Positions 25,031 to 34,393 of a stretch of 42,824 nt of DNA are shown piece by piece. The translations under genes were made by a program, and so were the position numbers. Under the pieces are notes generated by a model. The model worked only from the letters and a program-made list of their open reading frames with translations, was not told the origin of the DNA and made no database searches. The DNA comes from Chloroflexota bacterium (GTDB lineage Bacteria; Chloroflexota; Anaerolineae; Epilineales; SHYO01): NCBI GenBank assembly GCA_009692745.1, contig SHYO01000010.1, positions 1-42,824 of the forward strand, written 5' to 3'. Each line of letters opens with the position of its first letter. The first letter of the stretch is position 1.

Positions 25031-25951
25031 CTACCGTTCCGACCGGCTCGGCAGGCCTGGATGGGTCGCCCGGCGCGCCCGCATCATATCAGACTCGTGC
25101 TTCAACAGCACCGTCATCGTAGTTTCCAGAGTCTTTTCGTCCAGACTTTTAGCATTCAGCAAGACCAGGGCCTTGGCCCAATCCAGGGTTTCAGAAATGC
25201 TGGGATGTTTTTTGAGATCCAAGCGCCGCAAGCGCTGCACCATCTCCACAGCTTGTCGCGCCAGTTGCGGCGCCAGGTCGGGAACTTTGGTGCGCACGAT
25301 AGTCAACTCCGCATCTGTATTTGGATAATCGATAAACAGATACAAGCAGCGGCGTTTCAGAGCTTCGCTGAGTTCGCGGGTATTATTGCTGGTGAGAATT
25401 ACCATGGGCTGCTGCCGCGCCTTCATTGTCCCGATTTCAGGAACGCTAACTTGAAAATCGGACAAAATCTCCAATAAAAAGGCTTCGAATTCTGAGTCCG
25501 CGCGGTCGATCTCATCAATCAGCAACAGGGCTGGTTTTTCCGAGATGATAGCTTTCAACAGGGGACGGGGGAGCAAGAAACGCTCTGAAAAGAACACATC
25601 CTCTTCTTCCGCTAGGCGGTTCGCTGCCTCGGTCAGAGAGCTGGCATCCTTGAGCAGGTCTTGCAATTTATCGCGCAGCAACTGAGTATAGAGCATTTGC
25701 TTGGCGTATTCCCACTCGTACAGGGCTTTGCTTTCATCCAACCCCTCATAACACTGCAGGCGAATCAGCTCGCGGCCGGTGGCCGCAGCCCAGGCTTTGC
25801 CCAGCTCTGTCTTGCCCACCCCGGCCGGTCCCTCTGCCAGCACCGGCTTACCCAGGTGCTCTGCCAGGTAGAGCACCGTAGCAATATCATCGCTGGCAAT
25901 ATATTGCTGTTGGCCAAGCGCTCCCCGCACTTCCGACGGCTTATTGAACAT
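25031..25951 (-). CDS. MoxR-family AAA+ ATPase
   Basis: About 306 residues from ATG 25951 (GAGGAA with fitting spacing; ATG 25963 and an earlier start at 26026 are possible). Visible elements are Walker A EGPAGVGKTELGKAWA, Walker B ALLLIDEIDRAD, sensor 1 VILTSNNTRELSEALKRRCLYLF with the arginine finger region, and a C-terminal lid. MoxR ATPases remodel or activate enzyme complexes together with a VWA protein, which here is the next gene. The central part EYAKQMLYTQLLRDKLQDLLKDASSLTEAANRLAEEEDVFFSERFLLPRPLLKAI is the usual MoxR/CoxD-type insert between the Walker motifs. It follows opcA at 99 bases, perhaps in the same transcript as the pentose phosphate genes. Confidence 0.9.
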   Translation of the reverse strand: MFNKPSEVRGALGQQQYIASDDIATVLYLAEHLGKPVLAEGPAGVGKTELGKAWAAATGRELIRLQCYEGLDESKALYEWEYAKQMLYTQLLRDKLQDLLKDASSLTEAANRLAEEEDVFFSERFLLPRPLLKAIISEKPALLLIDEIDRADSEFEAFLLEILSDFQVSVPEIGTMKARQQPMVILTSNNTRELSEALKRRCLYLFIDYPNTDAELTIVRTKVPDLAPQLARQAVEMVQRLRRLDLKKHPSISETLDWAKALVLLNAKSLDEKTLETTMTVLLKHESDMMRARRATHPGLPSRSER

Positions 25952-26050
25952 GCATTTCCTCATTTCTCCCAGAAACTGTAAGTTTCCAATAATCCTCTCA
26001 TTAACAGGCTCTATTGATAATAGCATATATTAAGAGCAACTGCCTAATAT

Positions 26051-27307
26051 TCACTGCTCCATCAAATGCGCTGCTACGTTCAAGCTCTCTTCGAAAATCA
26101 TATCGCGGCCCAGGCGCTGCAGTTCGGCTCCCAGCAGCTCGCCCAAAAGCATAGACTCCATCCGTACCACCCGGCTAATCGGGGAGGCACCCTCTTTTTC
26201 CACACGCGTAGTGGTACAATCATCATCCTTTTCCTGCGTGATGTGGAAAGATGCCTGAGGCAAATTCCCATCCCGGCTGGCCGTGGCATAGAGGTGTACC
26301 TCGGCAATATTGCCGGGAGTTTGGTGATGCGACATAGTACCGTGGGTCTCCTGCTGCTTTCTATCCCTCGGGCGCTTTCGGGTGGCCAGCAGCAGAATTA
26401 CCCAGCCGTTGGGCTTAGCCAGCACATAACGTACCGTGTTTTCATGGATCTCCCGCAGTCCGGTTACCGTGGACCAACCGGCGCGGGCAGCCAGCCAACT
26501 GGCCAGCAGCAAGGCCTGGTTCGGATTCACCTCTTGTTCCGCGGTTTCCCCCCCCTCGTACATAATCTCTACCCGCTCGATACGTTGTAAGTAGGGACGC
26601 AGGGCCGGTGGGTCGAAAAATTGCGCCAATAATTCTCGCCAGGGCAGCAGACGGGACCAGGTGAGATCGCAGAAAGCGGTGAAGGTATGGCGGTAGCTGA
26701 CAGCCTGCCATAGCTTGTGCAGCGTGGTGCGGGAGGGATCGAAATAGGCCGAATCCAGGATGGTGCGCCCGGCGGCGTAGGCCAGGTCATCGAACAGATT
26801 CTGACCGAAGGTGGGGTTTCCTACCCACCAGAGAGTTACCGGGATATCGGGCACTAACAATCCCAGCACCGTGGCGGGTAGTTGGCTGACGGCCACCTCC
26901 CCATGGGCTTGCAGCGTAATCTGTTCGCAACACATCTGTTTGCTACTTTCAGGTGAGACAGCACAGTGCGCCGTCACCTCAGCGGAAAGCGTCTGCTCAT
27001 GCGTCGGCCTGTCTCCTTGCATAAAAATGATGCGGCATGGGGTGTGACCGGCAATATCCTCAATCAGGTGTTGCGCCAGGTGAATCTCATCTTTACCCTC
27101 GGCATAGATCAGCAGGTTAAGCACACAGGCGCGCATCACCGGGTCTATCAATGCGGCATCCTTTGTTTCAGCCAGGTGCATTGTTTCAGGAAAATGCATC
27201 CACAGCTTATTCAGGCCCTGTTCAATCGCGCCCACCTCCACCTTTTCCGATTGCATGGTTATTTCCGGTTGGCTGGTATTGTTATCAGGGTCTTTCACTT
27301 GATCCAT
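26051..27307 (-). CDS. opcA: Glucose-6-phosphate dehydrogenase assembly protein OpcA
   Basis: A 418-residue protein of the OpcA family, known from cyanobacteria and actinobacteria as an allosteric activator or assembly factor of glucose-6-phosphate dehydrogenase. Recognisable parts are RACVLNLLIYAEG, HTPCRIIFMQGD, the LPATVLGLLVPDIPVTLWWVGNP segment (about 145-167) and DLAYAAGRTILDSAYFDPSRT, followed by LTWSRLLPWRELLAQFFD. It starts 15 bases after zwf, as in most genomes carrying the pair. The last 110 residues are more variable and may be the lineage-specific part. No catalytic motif is expected. Confidence 0.92.
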   Translation of the reverse strand: MDQVKDPDNNTSQPEITMQSEKVEVGAIEQGLNKLWMHFPETMHLAETKDAALIDPVMRACVLNLLIYAEGKDEIHLAQHLIEDIAGHTPCRIIFMQGDRPTHEQTLSAEVTAHCAVSPESSKQMCCEQITLQAHGEVAVSQLPATVLGLLVPDIPVTLWWVGNPTFGQNLFDDLAYAAGRTILDSAYFDPSRTTLHKLWQAVSYRHTFTAFCDLTWSRLLPWRELLAQFFDPPALRPYLQRIERVEIMYEGGETAEQEVNPNQALLLASWLAARAGWSTVTGLREIHENTVRYVLAKPNGWVILLLATRKRPRDRKQQETHGTMSHHQTPGNIAEVHLYATASRDGNLPQASFHITQEKDDDCTTTRVEKEGASPISRVVRMESMLLGELLGAELQRLGRDMIFEESLNVAAHLMEQ

Positions 27308-27322
27308 CGGTAAACTCCTATT

Positions 27323-28873
27323 TCATGGCCGGCGCCAAGTGCGACCATCAGTCTCAATAAATTGACTAGCGCGTTCCGGCCCCCAGGACCCGGCCGGATA
27401 ATTCGGGAAATCCTCCGGTGGGTGTTGTTGCCAGCCTTTTAGGATCCGCGTCACAAAATCCCAAGCGACTTCCACCTCATCGCTACGAGTGAAGAGTGTA
27501 GCCTCGCCCAGCATACAATCTAGCAGGAGCCGTTCGTAGGCATCCGGGGGCTCGACACCGAAGGAAGAGCCATAGCGGAAATCCATATTCACAGGCAGGA
27601 TCTGGATCGTCTGGCCGGGGATCTTGGCACCGAACTTCAAAGAGATGCCTTCATCGGGTTGGATGCGCAGCGCCAGGACGTTAGGATCCAGCCCTGCCAT
27701 GCGGCTATTTTTAAATAGGAGCAAGGGCGCTTGCTTGAACTGTATCGCCACCTCGCTGACGCGCTTCGGCAGCCGTTTCCCCGAGCGCAGGTAGAAGGGC
27801 ACCCCCGCCCAGCGCCAGTTATCCACGAAGAACTTGATGGCGACGTAGGTTTCCGTGGTAGAATTGGGCTTGATGCCCTTCTCCTGCCGGTAACCGGGGA
27901 CCTGCTTGCCCCCAATCACTCCCGGACCGTATTGGCCGCGCACCGTGAAATCCAATACCTCGTCGGGTTGGATGGGCCGGACGGCATGCAGCACCTTGAC
28001 CTTCTCATCCCGCACGGCATTGGCCCCCATGGCAATGGGCGGCTCCATGCAGATGAGGGACAAGAGCTGCATCATATGGTTCTGCACCATATCCCGGATG
28101 GCGCCGGACTCATCATAATAACTGCCCCGTCCCTCCATCCCAATCGTTTCGCTCACCGTGATTTGAACGTGGTCGATGTAACGGCGATTCCAGATCGGCT
28201 CGAAGATGCCGTTGGCAAACCGGAAAACCAGGATATTCTGCACTGTCTCCTTTCCCAGGTAATGGTCGATGCGATAGATTTGATCTTCAGTAAAGACCTG
28301 GCTAGCCAGTTGGTTAAGCGCATGGGCGCTTTCCAGATCCCTACCGAAGGGCTTCTCGATAATAATCCGCACCCAGCTATCGTTGGAGGCGGGCTTTGCC
28401 AGGCCAGAAATGCCCAACTGCTGGATAATCGTGCTGTAAACTCCCGGGGGTGTCGCCAGGTAGAACACCCGGTTGCCCATCGTACCCCTTTCCCGGTCCA
28501 ACTGTATCAGAAACTCCACCAGCTTCTCGTAAGCTGCCGGGTCGTTATAATCCGCTGCATGGTAAAAAATGCCCTGGCTGAAGCTCTCCCATACGGGCTG
28601 GGAAACCGGTTGGGTGCGGGAGAACTCCTGTACCGCTTCGAACATTTGCTGGCGAAACTGCTCATTCGACATCGAGGTGCGGGCAAAGCCAACCAGGGAA
28701 AAGCCGCTGGGCAGATAATGTTCCCGTGCGAGGTTATAGATGGCCGGGAGCAATTTGCGGCTGGTGAGATCTCCTGACGCGCCAAAGATCACCATCACAC
28801 ACGGCTCAGGAGAGCGCTCTCTTTCCATACCCTTACGTAGTGGGTTTTCCTCCCGGGTTGTCTCCAATAGCAT
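27323..28873 (-). CDS. zwf: Glucose-6-phosphate 1-dehydrogenase
   Basis: A 516-residue enzyme oxidising glucose-6-phosphate to 6-phosphogluconolactone with NADP+ (or NAD+), the entry to the oxidative pentose phosphate pathway. The dinucleotide-binding site is VIFGASGDLTSRKLLPAIYNLA (about 28-49). The substrate and catalytic segment is RIDHYLGKETVQNILVFRFAN (about 200-220), with the His of the catalytic pair nearby. Later family blocks include GSYYDESGAIRDMVQNHMMQ and FYLRSGKRLPKR. Start ATG 28873 follows a GGGGGGATAAAG ribosome site. opcA is directly downstream and transketolase upstream. Length is typical. Confidence 0.95.
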   Translation of the reverse strand: MLLETTREENPLRKGMERERSPEPCVMVIFGASGDLTSRKLLPAIYNLAREHYLPSGFSLVGFARTSMSNEQFRQQMFEAVQEFSRTQPVSQPVWESFSQGIFYHAADYNDPAAYEKLVEFLIQLDRERGTMGNRVFYLATPPGVYSTIIQQLGISGLAKPASNDSWVRIIIEKPFGRDLESAHALNQLASQVFTEDQIYRIDHYLGKETVQNILVFRFANGIFEPIWNRRYIDHVQITVSETIGMEGRGSYYDESGAIRDMVQNHMMQLLSLICMEPPIAMGANAVRDEKVKVLHAVRPIQPDEVLDFTVRGQYGPGVIGGKQVPGYRQEKGIKPNSTTETYVAIKFFVDNWRWAGVPFYLRSGKRLPKRVSEVAIQFKQAPLLLFKNSRMAGLDPNVLALRIQPDEGISLKFGAKIPGQTIQILPVNMDFRYGSSFGVEPPDAYERLLLDCMLGEATLFTRSDEVEVAWDFVTRILKGWQQHPPEDFPNYPAGSWGPERASQFIETDGRTWRRP

Positions 28874-28901
28874 AACTTTATCCCCCCTTAGCCGCTCTAT
28901 A

Positions 28902-28993
28902 AATAATCCACAGATTTCTCGCAGATATTAAAATGCTTTTTTAATCTGTGTTAATCTGCCCCAGCCTCGCTGGGGAGAAATCTGTGGATAATT
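28902..28993. repeat. Nested inverted repeats between transketolase and zwf
   Basis: CCACAGATTTCTC (28908-28920) is perfectly complementary to GAGAAATCTGTGG (28975-28987), and the match extends outward about six bases with one mismatch. Inside lie a perfect CCCCAGC/GCTGGGG hairpin with loop CTC and direct partial copies of TTAATCTG. It fills most of the 135-base gap upstream of zwf. It resembles a dispersed palindromic element more than a terminator, since no T-run follows on the minus strand. Confidence 0.6.
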
Positions 28994-29008
28994 GTCCTCA
29001 AGGTTTAG

Positions 29009-31033
29009 CTATTGCAACAATCCCCGCGCGTGCGTAACTATCGCATCTACGGTGAAGCCGAACGCCTGGTAGAGTTTTTGATAGGGCGCCGAGGCGCCAA
29101 AATGTTCCAGGCTAATACAGTCTCCGCCGTCTCCCACGTACTGCCGCCAGCCCTGGGAAACACCCGCTTCCACAGAAAGGCGGGCCTTCACTGAGGGCGG
29201 TAGCACGGTATGGCGGTATGCCTCAGGTTGGGCGTTGAATAATTCCCAACTGGGCATACTCACCACCCGCGTAGCTACACCTTCCTCCTGCAACTGGCGC
29301 GCCGCGCCTACAGCCAACTCGACTTCGCTACCCGTGCTCAGGATAATCAACTCTGGCCGGCTCTGGGGCGCTTCCAGCAGGATATATCCCCCCTGCTCCA
29401 GCCCGCCGACAGCCCCCATCTGGCTGCGGTCGAACACTGGCAGGGATTGGCGGCTGAAAACCAGCGCCACCGGTCCATGCTGGTGGCCGAGCGCCACTTT
29501 CCAGGCTATGGTGGTCTCATTCGCATCCGCCGGGCGGATCACGGTTAGGTGAGGGATGGCGCGCAAGGCGGCCAGTTGCTCCACCGGCTGGTGCGTTGGA
29601 CCATCCTCACCCAGGCCAATACTGTCATGAGTAAAGACATAGATGACTTGTAGCTCCATCAGGGCTGCCAGGCGGATGGCGGGACGCATATAATCGGAGA
29701 AGATCAGGAAAGTGCCACCATAGGGGATAAGGCCGCCGTAGACTGCCATCCCATTGAGCGCCGCGCCCATACCATGCTCCCGCACGCCAAAATGCACATT
29801 CCGCCCGGCGTAATCTTCCGGACTGAAGGCGGTAGCGTTATCGATGAGGGTATTGGTGGAAGGCGCCAGGTCGGCTGAGCCGCCGAATAGCTCGGGCAGG
29901 CGGGAGGCGATAGCGTTGAGTATCTTGCCCGAGGCGCGGCGGGTGGGCGTCCCCTTCTCCGAAGGGGGGAAGCTGGGGAGGTCCGCTTGCCAACCTTGGG
30001 GCAGCTCCCGGTCTATCCGTCGCTGCCACTCGGCCGCCAGCTCTGGGAATTGCCGGGCGTACGCTGCCTTGAGATCTAGCCACGCCTGCTCGGCCGTCTC
30101 ACCCTGCTGTATGGCCTGGCGGTAGTGCTCCAGGGCTTGCGGTGGCACAAAGAAGGGCGCATCGCTGGGCCATCCGAGTGCTTCTTTCGTCAGCCGGATC
30201 TCATCCGCACCCAGGGGGGTGCCATGAGCCTCGGCAGTATCCTGCTTGTGCGGGCTGCCGTACCCAATGTGGGTGCGGGCGATAATTAAAGAGGGCCGGT
30301 TTGTCTCTGCCTGGGCTGCGCGGATCGCCTGGCTCATTGCTTCCAGGTCGTTCCCTGGCACATGTTGCACATGCCAGTTATAGGCTTCGAAGCGCATGCC
30401 CCGGTTCTCGGTAAATGTCAGGGAGGTCGATCCTTCAATGCTGATGTGGTTATCATCGTAGAAGTAGATCAGATTTCCCAATTTCAGGTGGCCTGCCAGG
30501 GAGGCAGCCTCGGAAGCCACCCCCTCCATCAAGTCGCCATCGCTGACAATGGCGTAAATGTAATGATCCATCAGGTTGAATCCCGGCCGGTTAAACGTTG
30601 CCGCCATGTGGCGCGCTGCCATCGCCATCCCCACCCCATTGCCAAAGCCCTGGCCCAAGGGTCCGGTGGTCGTTTCCACGCCGGTGGTCAGGCCATACTC
30701 GGGATGTCCGGGGGTTTTGCTGCCAAATTGGCGGAACTGGGTCAACTCTTCCAAGGGCAGATCATAGCCGGTAAGGTAGAGCAAGCTGTACAGCAACATC
30801 GAACCATGGCCTGCGGAAAGGATAAACCGGTCGCGGTTGGGCCAGGCCGGATTCCTTGGATTGTGCTTTAGGAAGCGAGTCCACAGGACATAAGCCATCG
30901 CAGCGGCGCCCATAGGCAACCCCGGGTGTCCGGAATCGGCTTTTTGTACTGCATCCATTGCCAGCGTGCGGATGGTATTAATGGCGAGTTCATCGAGCGT
31001 CTGAGAAGTTACACCCTCTTGCAGAGTTGACAT
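29009..31033 (-). CDS. tkt: Transketolase
   Basis: A 674-residue thiamine-diphosphate enzyme moving two-carbon units between sugar phosphates in the non-oxidative pentose phosphate pathway. N-terminal signatures are [24 protein letters not shown] (His in GHP) and [22 protein letters not shown]. The cofactor-binding block is [22 protein letters not shown] followed by [10 protein letters not shown]. The middle domain has [18 protein letters not shown] and [20 protein letters not shown]. The last domain is present to the end. All three domains are complete. ATG 31033 follows GAGGAATATGC. It is 52 bases after the FGGY kinase and shares its strand with zwf and opcA, forming a pentose phosphate cluster. 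Confidence 0.95.
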   Translation of the reverse strand: MSTLQEGVTSQTLDELAINTIRTLAMDAVQKADSGHPGLPMGAAAMAYVLWTRFLKHNPRNPAWPNRDRFILSAGHGSMLLYSLLYLTGYDLPLEELTQFRQFGSKTPGHPEYGLTTGVETTTGPLGQGFGNGVGMAMAARHMAATFNRPGFNLMDHYIYAIVSDGDLMEGVASEAASLAGHLKLGNLIYFYDDNHISIEGSTSLTFTENRGMRFEAYNWHVQHVPGNDLEAMSQAIRAAQAETNRPSLIIARTHIGYGSPHKQDTAEAHGTPLGADEIRLTKEALGWPSDAPFFVPPQALEHYRQAIQQGETAEQAWLDLKAAYARQFPELAAEWQRRIDRELPQGWQADLPSFPPSEKGTPTRRASGKILNAIASRLPELFGGSADLAPSTNTLIDNATAFSPEDYAGRNVHFGVREHGMGAALNGMAVYGGLIPYGGTFLIFSDYMRPAIRLAALMELQVIYVFTHDSIGLGEDGPTHQPVEQLAALRAIPHLTVIRPADANETTIAWKVALGHQHGPVALVFSRQSLPVFDRSQMGAVGGLEQGGYILLEAPQSRPELIILSTGSEVELAVGAARQLQEEGVATRVVSMPSWELFNAQPEAYRHTVLPPSVKARLSVEAGVSQGWRQYVGDGGDCISLEHFGASAPYQKLYQAFGFTVDAIVTHARGLLQ

Positions 31034-31085
31034 GCATATTCCTCACTTCTTTATCGTATTTTTTGTTTATTCCTAATGATGCCGG

Positions 31086-32684
31086 TCAGACGGGGGCAGG
31101 GGGTTTAATTAACTCACGATACAGCGCCTTTTGTCGCTCCATGCCCCGTTCATACACCACCCGGTGGGCAGGATTCGGCATAAAGGTCCGGCCCACAACC
31201 GCGTCTGGGGCATCTAGTGCGCCGCCGGTTGCGGCACCATCCCACTTTGCCAGGATATCCTTTACCAGTAGCGCCGTCCCACGGCAGGTGGCCTCCGCTT
31301 CGGCGGAAGCTATCACCGGCCGGCCGAGGACATCCGCCATGATTTGCATCCAGGTGGGTGAATTGAGCAAAGCGCCGCCACTGGCGATGATCCTCACGGC
31401 AGCGCCATCTATTGTGGATGGCCGCGCGGATGTGCCCGGCGCCTCCGTTGCCAGTGGTTGGCTGCTGGTGACCGTCTCTATCAGCAGGTGGTAGATGAGG
31501 GCAAATCGGTAGGCAATCGCCTCCAAACCAGCTCGCACCATATCCACCGGGCGGGTGTGCAGATTGATGCCGGAAATCGTGGCCCGCGCGCCGCTGGCGT
31601 AACCAGGACTGCGCTCTCCCGCCAGGAAGGGCAGAATCGTGAGACCGTGGCTGTCGGGTGCCATCTGGGCCAACTCTTGTTCCAAAACCTCTTCCGGAGG
31701 CAATTGCAAAGTCTGGCGTGCCCAGGCATACAAATTTCCGCCGTTACTCAACGCACCGCCGATCAGGTGGCGCTGGCGGTCGACGCGATACGACCACAGG
31801 CCCAGCGGGATAGGGGGTGCCTCGCCAGGCCAGATGACCCGCATGGCCCCGCTGGTACCCACATTGAGGGTAAAATCCTGCGGCCCGCGGCAGCCACTCC
31901 CCAGGTTACTGGTGACGCCATCTCCCACCGGCAGCAGCCAGGGAACCTGGGCCAGGGCCGGCCATTTGCGGGCAAATTCGGGCAACAAGCCGCGCACCGG
32001 CCGATCGATATCCACCAGAGGGGAAAGTTGATCGGCGGTCACCGGTAAGTGTTGCAATAACTCCGGATCCCAGATCAACTCCTGGCGGTTGAGCAAACCT
32101 GACCAGGAGGCTATCGAATAGCTGACTAGTCGTTTCCCGAATAATCTGAGGATGATATACTCTCCGATGGAGAGCCAATATCGGCTCTTGCGCAGCAGTT
32201 CCGGATAGCGCTCCTGTAACCATAGGAAACGCGCCGGGAGGTAGCTGGTATGAAAAACCGTCCCCGTGCGCGTATGAAACTTCTGTTCATCCAGAGTGCG
32301 TTTTAGCCGTTCGGCTGCCTGGGCGTTGCGGGTGTCGGCCCAGGTGTAGACCGGTGTAGCTGGTTGCCCGTCAGCAGAGATCCCCAGTATATTACCTACG
32401 TAGGTATCCACGCCGATGCCGGCCACGTGGCGGGTTTCATCCCCCAGTTGTTGCAGAATAGTGCTCATCACACCACAAAAACCTTGAAAGATGATTTCGG
32501 CGTCACTCTCCACCCCGCCGTCCGGCGTGGTGTGCAGTTCGAACGTTTGCGTCGCGCCGTAACCAGACACCATACGACCCGCCTGGTCGAAGATCAGACC
32601 GCGTAAAGAGGAGGTTCCTAAGTCGAAAGCCAGGAAATATGGCAGTTGTGCCGCATGGGGTTGGATTTCAGGCATAGTGTTCAA
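31086..32684 (-). CDS. FGGY-family carbohydrate kinase, gluconokinase-like
   Basis: A 532-residue sugar kinase. The N-terminal phosphate loop is FLAFDLGTSSLRGLIFD. The sugar-domain part includes YTWADTRNAQAAERL, SYLPARFLWLQERYPEL and LSIGEYIILRLFGKRLVSYSIASWSGLLNR. The second domain has PVGDGVTSNLGSGC (catalytic Asp), TLNVGTSGAMRV and a late IASGGALLNSPTWMQIMADVLGRPV. The IGEYIILRLFG...YSIASxxGLLN wording is closest to FGGY gluconokinases, which would feed 6-phosphogluconate into the same pathway as zwf. Xylulokinase is the main alternative and would feed transketolase. A TATAAT lies at 32736-32731 on the minus strand, with a weak -35. Confidence 0.85.
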   Translation of the reverse strand: MNTMPEIQPHAAQLPYFLAFDLGTSSLRGLIFDQAGRMVSGYGATQTFELHTTPDGGVESDAEIIFQGFCGVMSTILQQLGDETRHVAGIGVDTYVGNILGISADGQPATPVYTWADTRNAQAAERLKRTLDEQKFHTRTGTVFHTSYLPARFLWLQERYPELLRKSRYWLSIGEYIILRLFGKRLVSYSIASWSGLLNRQELIWDPELLQHLPVTADQLSPLVDIDRPVRGLLPEFARKWPALAQVPWLLPVGDGVTSNLGSGCRGPQDFTLNVGTSGAMRVIWPGEAPPIPLGLWSYRVDRQRHLIGGALSNGGNLYAWARQTLQLPPEEVLEQELAQMAPDSHGLTILPFLAGERSPGYASGARATISGINLHTRPVDMVRAGLEAIAYRFALIYHLLIETVTSSQPLATEAPGTSARPSTIDGAAVRIIASGGALLNSPTWMQIMADVLGRPVIASAEAEATCRGTALLVKDILAKWDGAATGGALDAPDAVVGRTFMPNPAHRVVYERGMERQKALYRELIKPPAPV

Positions 32685-32792
32685 CTCTGGCGGTAGGTAG
32701 ATCAGAATTTTGTGACTGCATCTACCAGGAATTATACAACAAAAGATAGGGAGTAACGAATAGACAACAGTATAACGGGTGTGGTTTATTCC

Positions 32793-33830
32793 CTACAATG
32801 TGTTGATGACCGCGCGGCTGTCGATTGCCATATCTGCAGCGAGGAAATCGAGCATTGCCGCGTTTGTCTGGGCGGCATGGGTTTCATTAGGGACGTGGCC
32901 CGCGCCGGGAAATTCCACATACCGGGCGGCGGGTAGGGCGGCGGTCAGGCGGTGGCCGAAGCTCGGCGGGAAGATCACGTCTTTATCCCCCCAAATTAGC
33001 AGGGCAGGAGCTTGCACAGCGCCAATACATGCTGGGATGTCGGAATCACTATCCGGCGTTTGGGACATGGCGATCAAGCCACGCACCGTGCCCTTTACCT
33101 TTAGGGGGAAACAGTAGGCTTGTGTTACTTCTTCAGGTACTGTTTGGCCAGGCCAAAGCAGGTCCAGGGTCTTCTTGATATAGGTCGGGTTGGCCATGAA
33201 GCGTAGGACCAGCGCTTCTGGCAGAAGGGGCAGGTGCAACAGTAACCGCGAGTAGGAGGCGAAGTTGACCGTCTCCCACTGGGAAGTGATCAGGACCAGT
33301 TTCCGCACCCGTTCCGGCTCGTCGTATGCTACCTGTATTGAGATACGGCCTCCCATAGAATTGCCGGCCAGCACTGCCGGCCCAATATCGAGATGATCCA
33401 TAAACTGCCGCACCCAGCGGGCATAATTTCGTATCGATATTACCGGTTCCGTCACGCGCGAGGAAAAGCCAAAGCCCGGCAAATCTAAGGCATAAACCCG
33501 GTAATGCCGAGCCAGGGCCGGGATGTTGTGCCGCCAACTGTAGAGCCATCCGCCGAAGCCGTGGAGCAGGATCAGCGGTGCGCCCGCACCATGCACGGTA
33601 TAGTGGATCTGCACATCTCCCAAGTCCAGGAGTTGGTTATCGGTGATGCCGAATTGGCCCACATGCCGGATGGCTTCTATAGGGCTGTAGATCTCCTGGG
33701 CCTGGATGGCGGATTGGAGCGCCTTTTGTGCTACCGTGCTTGCTAGAGCCGCAGCCCCAAACCCCGCGAGCAGGACGAGAAGGCCTTGGCGATCTTGGAA
33801 TCTCATGATGTTTTTGTGGGCGGTGGTCAT
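32793..33830 (-). CDS. Alpha/beta hydrolase with N-terminal membrane anchor or signal
   Basis: A 345-residue protein. A hydrophobic segment near residues 16-32 (LLVLLAGFGAAALASTV) suggests an anchor or export signal. The hydrolase core shows the oxyanion segment LILLHGFGGWLYSW (87-100), the nucleophile elbow AGNSMGGR (Ser158), the acid LLIWGDKDVIFPP and the His in FPGAGHVPNETHA. Substrate is open: lipase/esterase, C-C hydrolase and haloalkane dehalogenase relatives share this layout. ATG 33830 has AGGATA directly before it. It is convergent with nothing and starts a small minus-strand group with no clear partner. Confidence 0.85.
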   Translation of the reverse strand: MTTAHKNIMRFQDRQGLLVLLAGFGAAALASTVAQKALQSAIQAQEIYSPIEAIRHVGQFGITDNQLLDLGDVQIHYTVHGAGAPLILLHGFGGWLYSWRHNIPALARHYRVYALDLPGFGFSSRVTEPVISIRNYARWVRQFMDHLDIGPAVLAGNSMGGRISIQVAYDEPERVRKLVLITSQWETVNFASYSRLLLHLPLLPEALVLRFMANPTYIKKTLDLLWPGQTVPEEVTQAYCFPLKVKGTVRGLIAMSQTPDSDSDIPACIGAVQAPALLIWGDKDVIFPPSFGHRLTAALPAARYVEFPGAGHVPNETHAAQTNAAMLDFLAADMAIDSRAVINTL

Positions 33831-33881
33831 TATCCTACCTGTGGCGCGATGTTAGAAACCATGAATAAAGTTGGGATAAGA

Positions 33882-34157
33882 TTAGTTGTTAGAAATCCGT
33901 TGTTCCCAGGGTTGAGGCTCTTCCAAACCCCGTACGGCCAGGATCACCGTGATGAATACCACGCCCAACATAGCCACAGCGAAGAGTAGGAGAATAACCT
34001 GATTCCAGGCAAACGCCAGAAAGAGGGCACCCAAACAGGCCACTGTGGCCGTCAAAGCAATACTACCGGCCAGAATTAAGACCAAGACTGCTCGCAGCAT
34101 GGCGTGTTGACTCCTGTATTTAGAGGGACGTCCGATCAGGCTGGGATACATAGGCAT
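33882..34157 (-). CDS. Small two-helix membrane protein, unknown function
   Basis: Ninety-one residues with two hydrophobic helices (about 21-48 LRAVLVLILAGSIALTATVACLGALFL... and 53-74 ILLLFAVAMLGVVFITVILAV), then a short polar tail. The first ATG (34157) has AGGTGA nearby; an internal ATG at 34100, just before the first helix, has AGGAG at a longer distance and is an equal candidate. I do not recognise the family. It is upstream of the alpha/beta hydrolase on the same strand. Confidence 0.55.
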   Translation of the reverse strand: MPMYPSLIGRPSKYRSQHAMLRAVLVLILAGSIALTATVACLGALFLAFAWNQVILLLFAVAMLGVVFITVILAVRGLEEPQPWEQRISNN

Positions 34158-34240
34158 GGATCACCTGCAGCTTTGAATCATATTTTATCACATCCAGGCG
34201 CCTGGGGAAAATCCTGTATGGGGGAGAGGTCCCGCCAGAT

Positions 34241-34322
34241 ACGTGCTGAGAGTACTCAGATGCGTGCTGAGGGTAAGGGAGGTCTCCTGGCTGCACGTCT
34301 ACGGTGGGGAAGATGTGCAGCC
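34241..34322. repeat. Direct repeat plus strong hairpin in an intergenic gap
   Basis: CGTGCTGAGAGTA (34242-34254) recurs as CGTGCTGAGGGTA (34263-34275), 21 bases apart. Next, GGCTGCACGTCT (34289-34300) pairs with AGATGTGCAGCC (34311-34322) with one G-T pair around a 10-base loop. There is no T-run after it. No gene occupies 34158-34393; these elements are all I see there. Confidence 0.5.
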
Positions 34323-34393
34323 CGAGACAGTGCTCACTTTTCATATGCTTTGGCGAGGACCATGCATACATGGCAGCGAGCGGGCTATAAATC

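Noticed and set aside
27731..28777. A 348-codon forward frame opposite zwf
   Set aside because: It lies wholly within zwf, whose motifs are complete; the product is His/Pro-rich and motif-free.
34201..34330. Riboswitch (TPP-like CTGAGA and GGGTAA wording)
   Set aside because: The bits CTGAGAGTA and CTGAGGGTAA occur, but the ordered TPP core and the two conserved helices cannot be built, and no thiamine gene is near.
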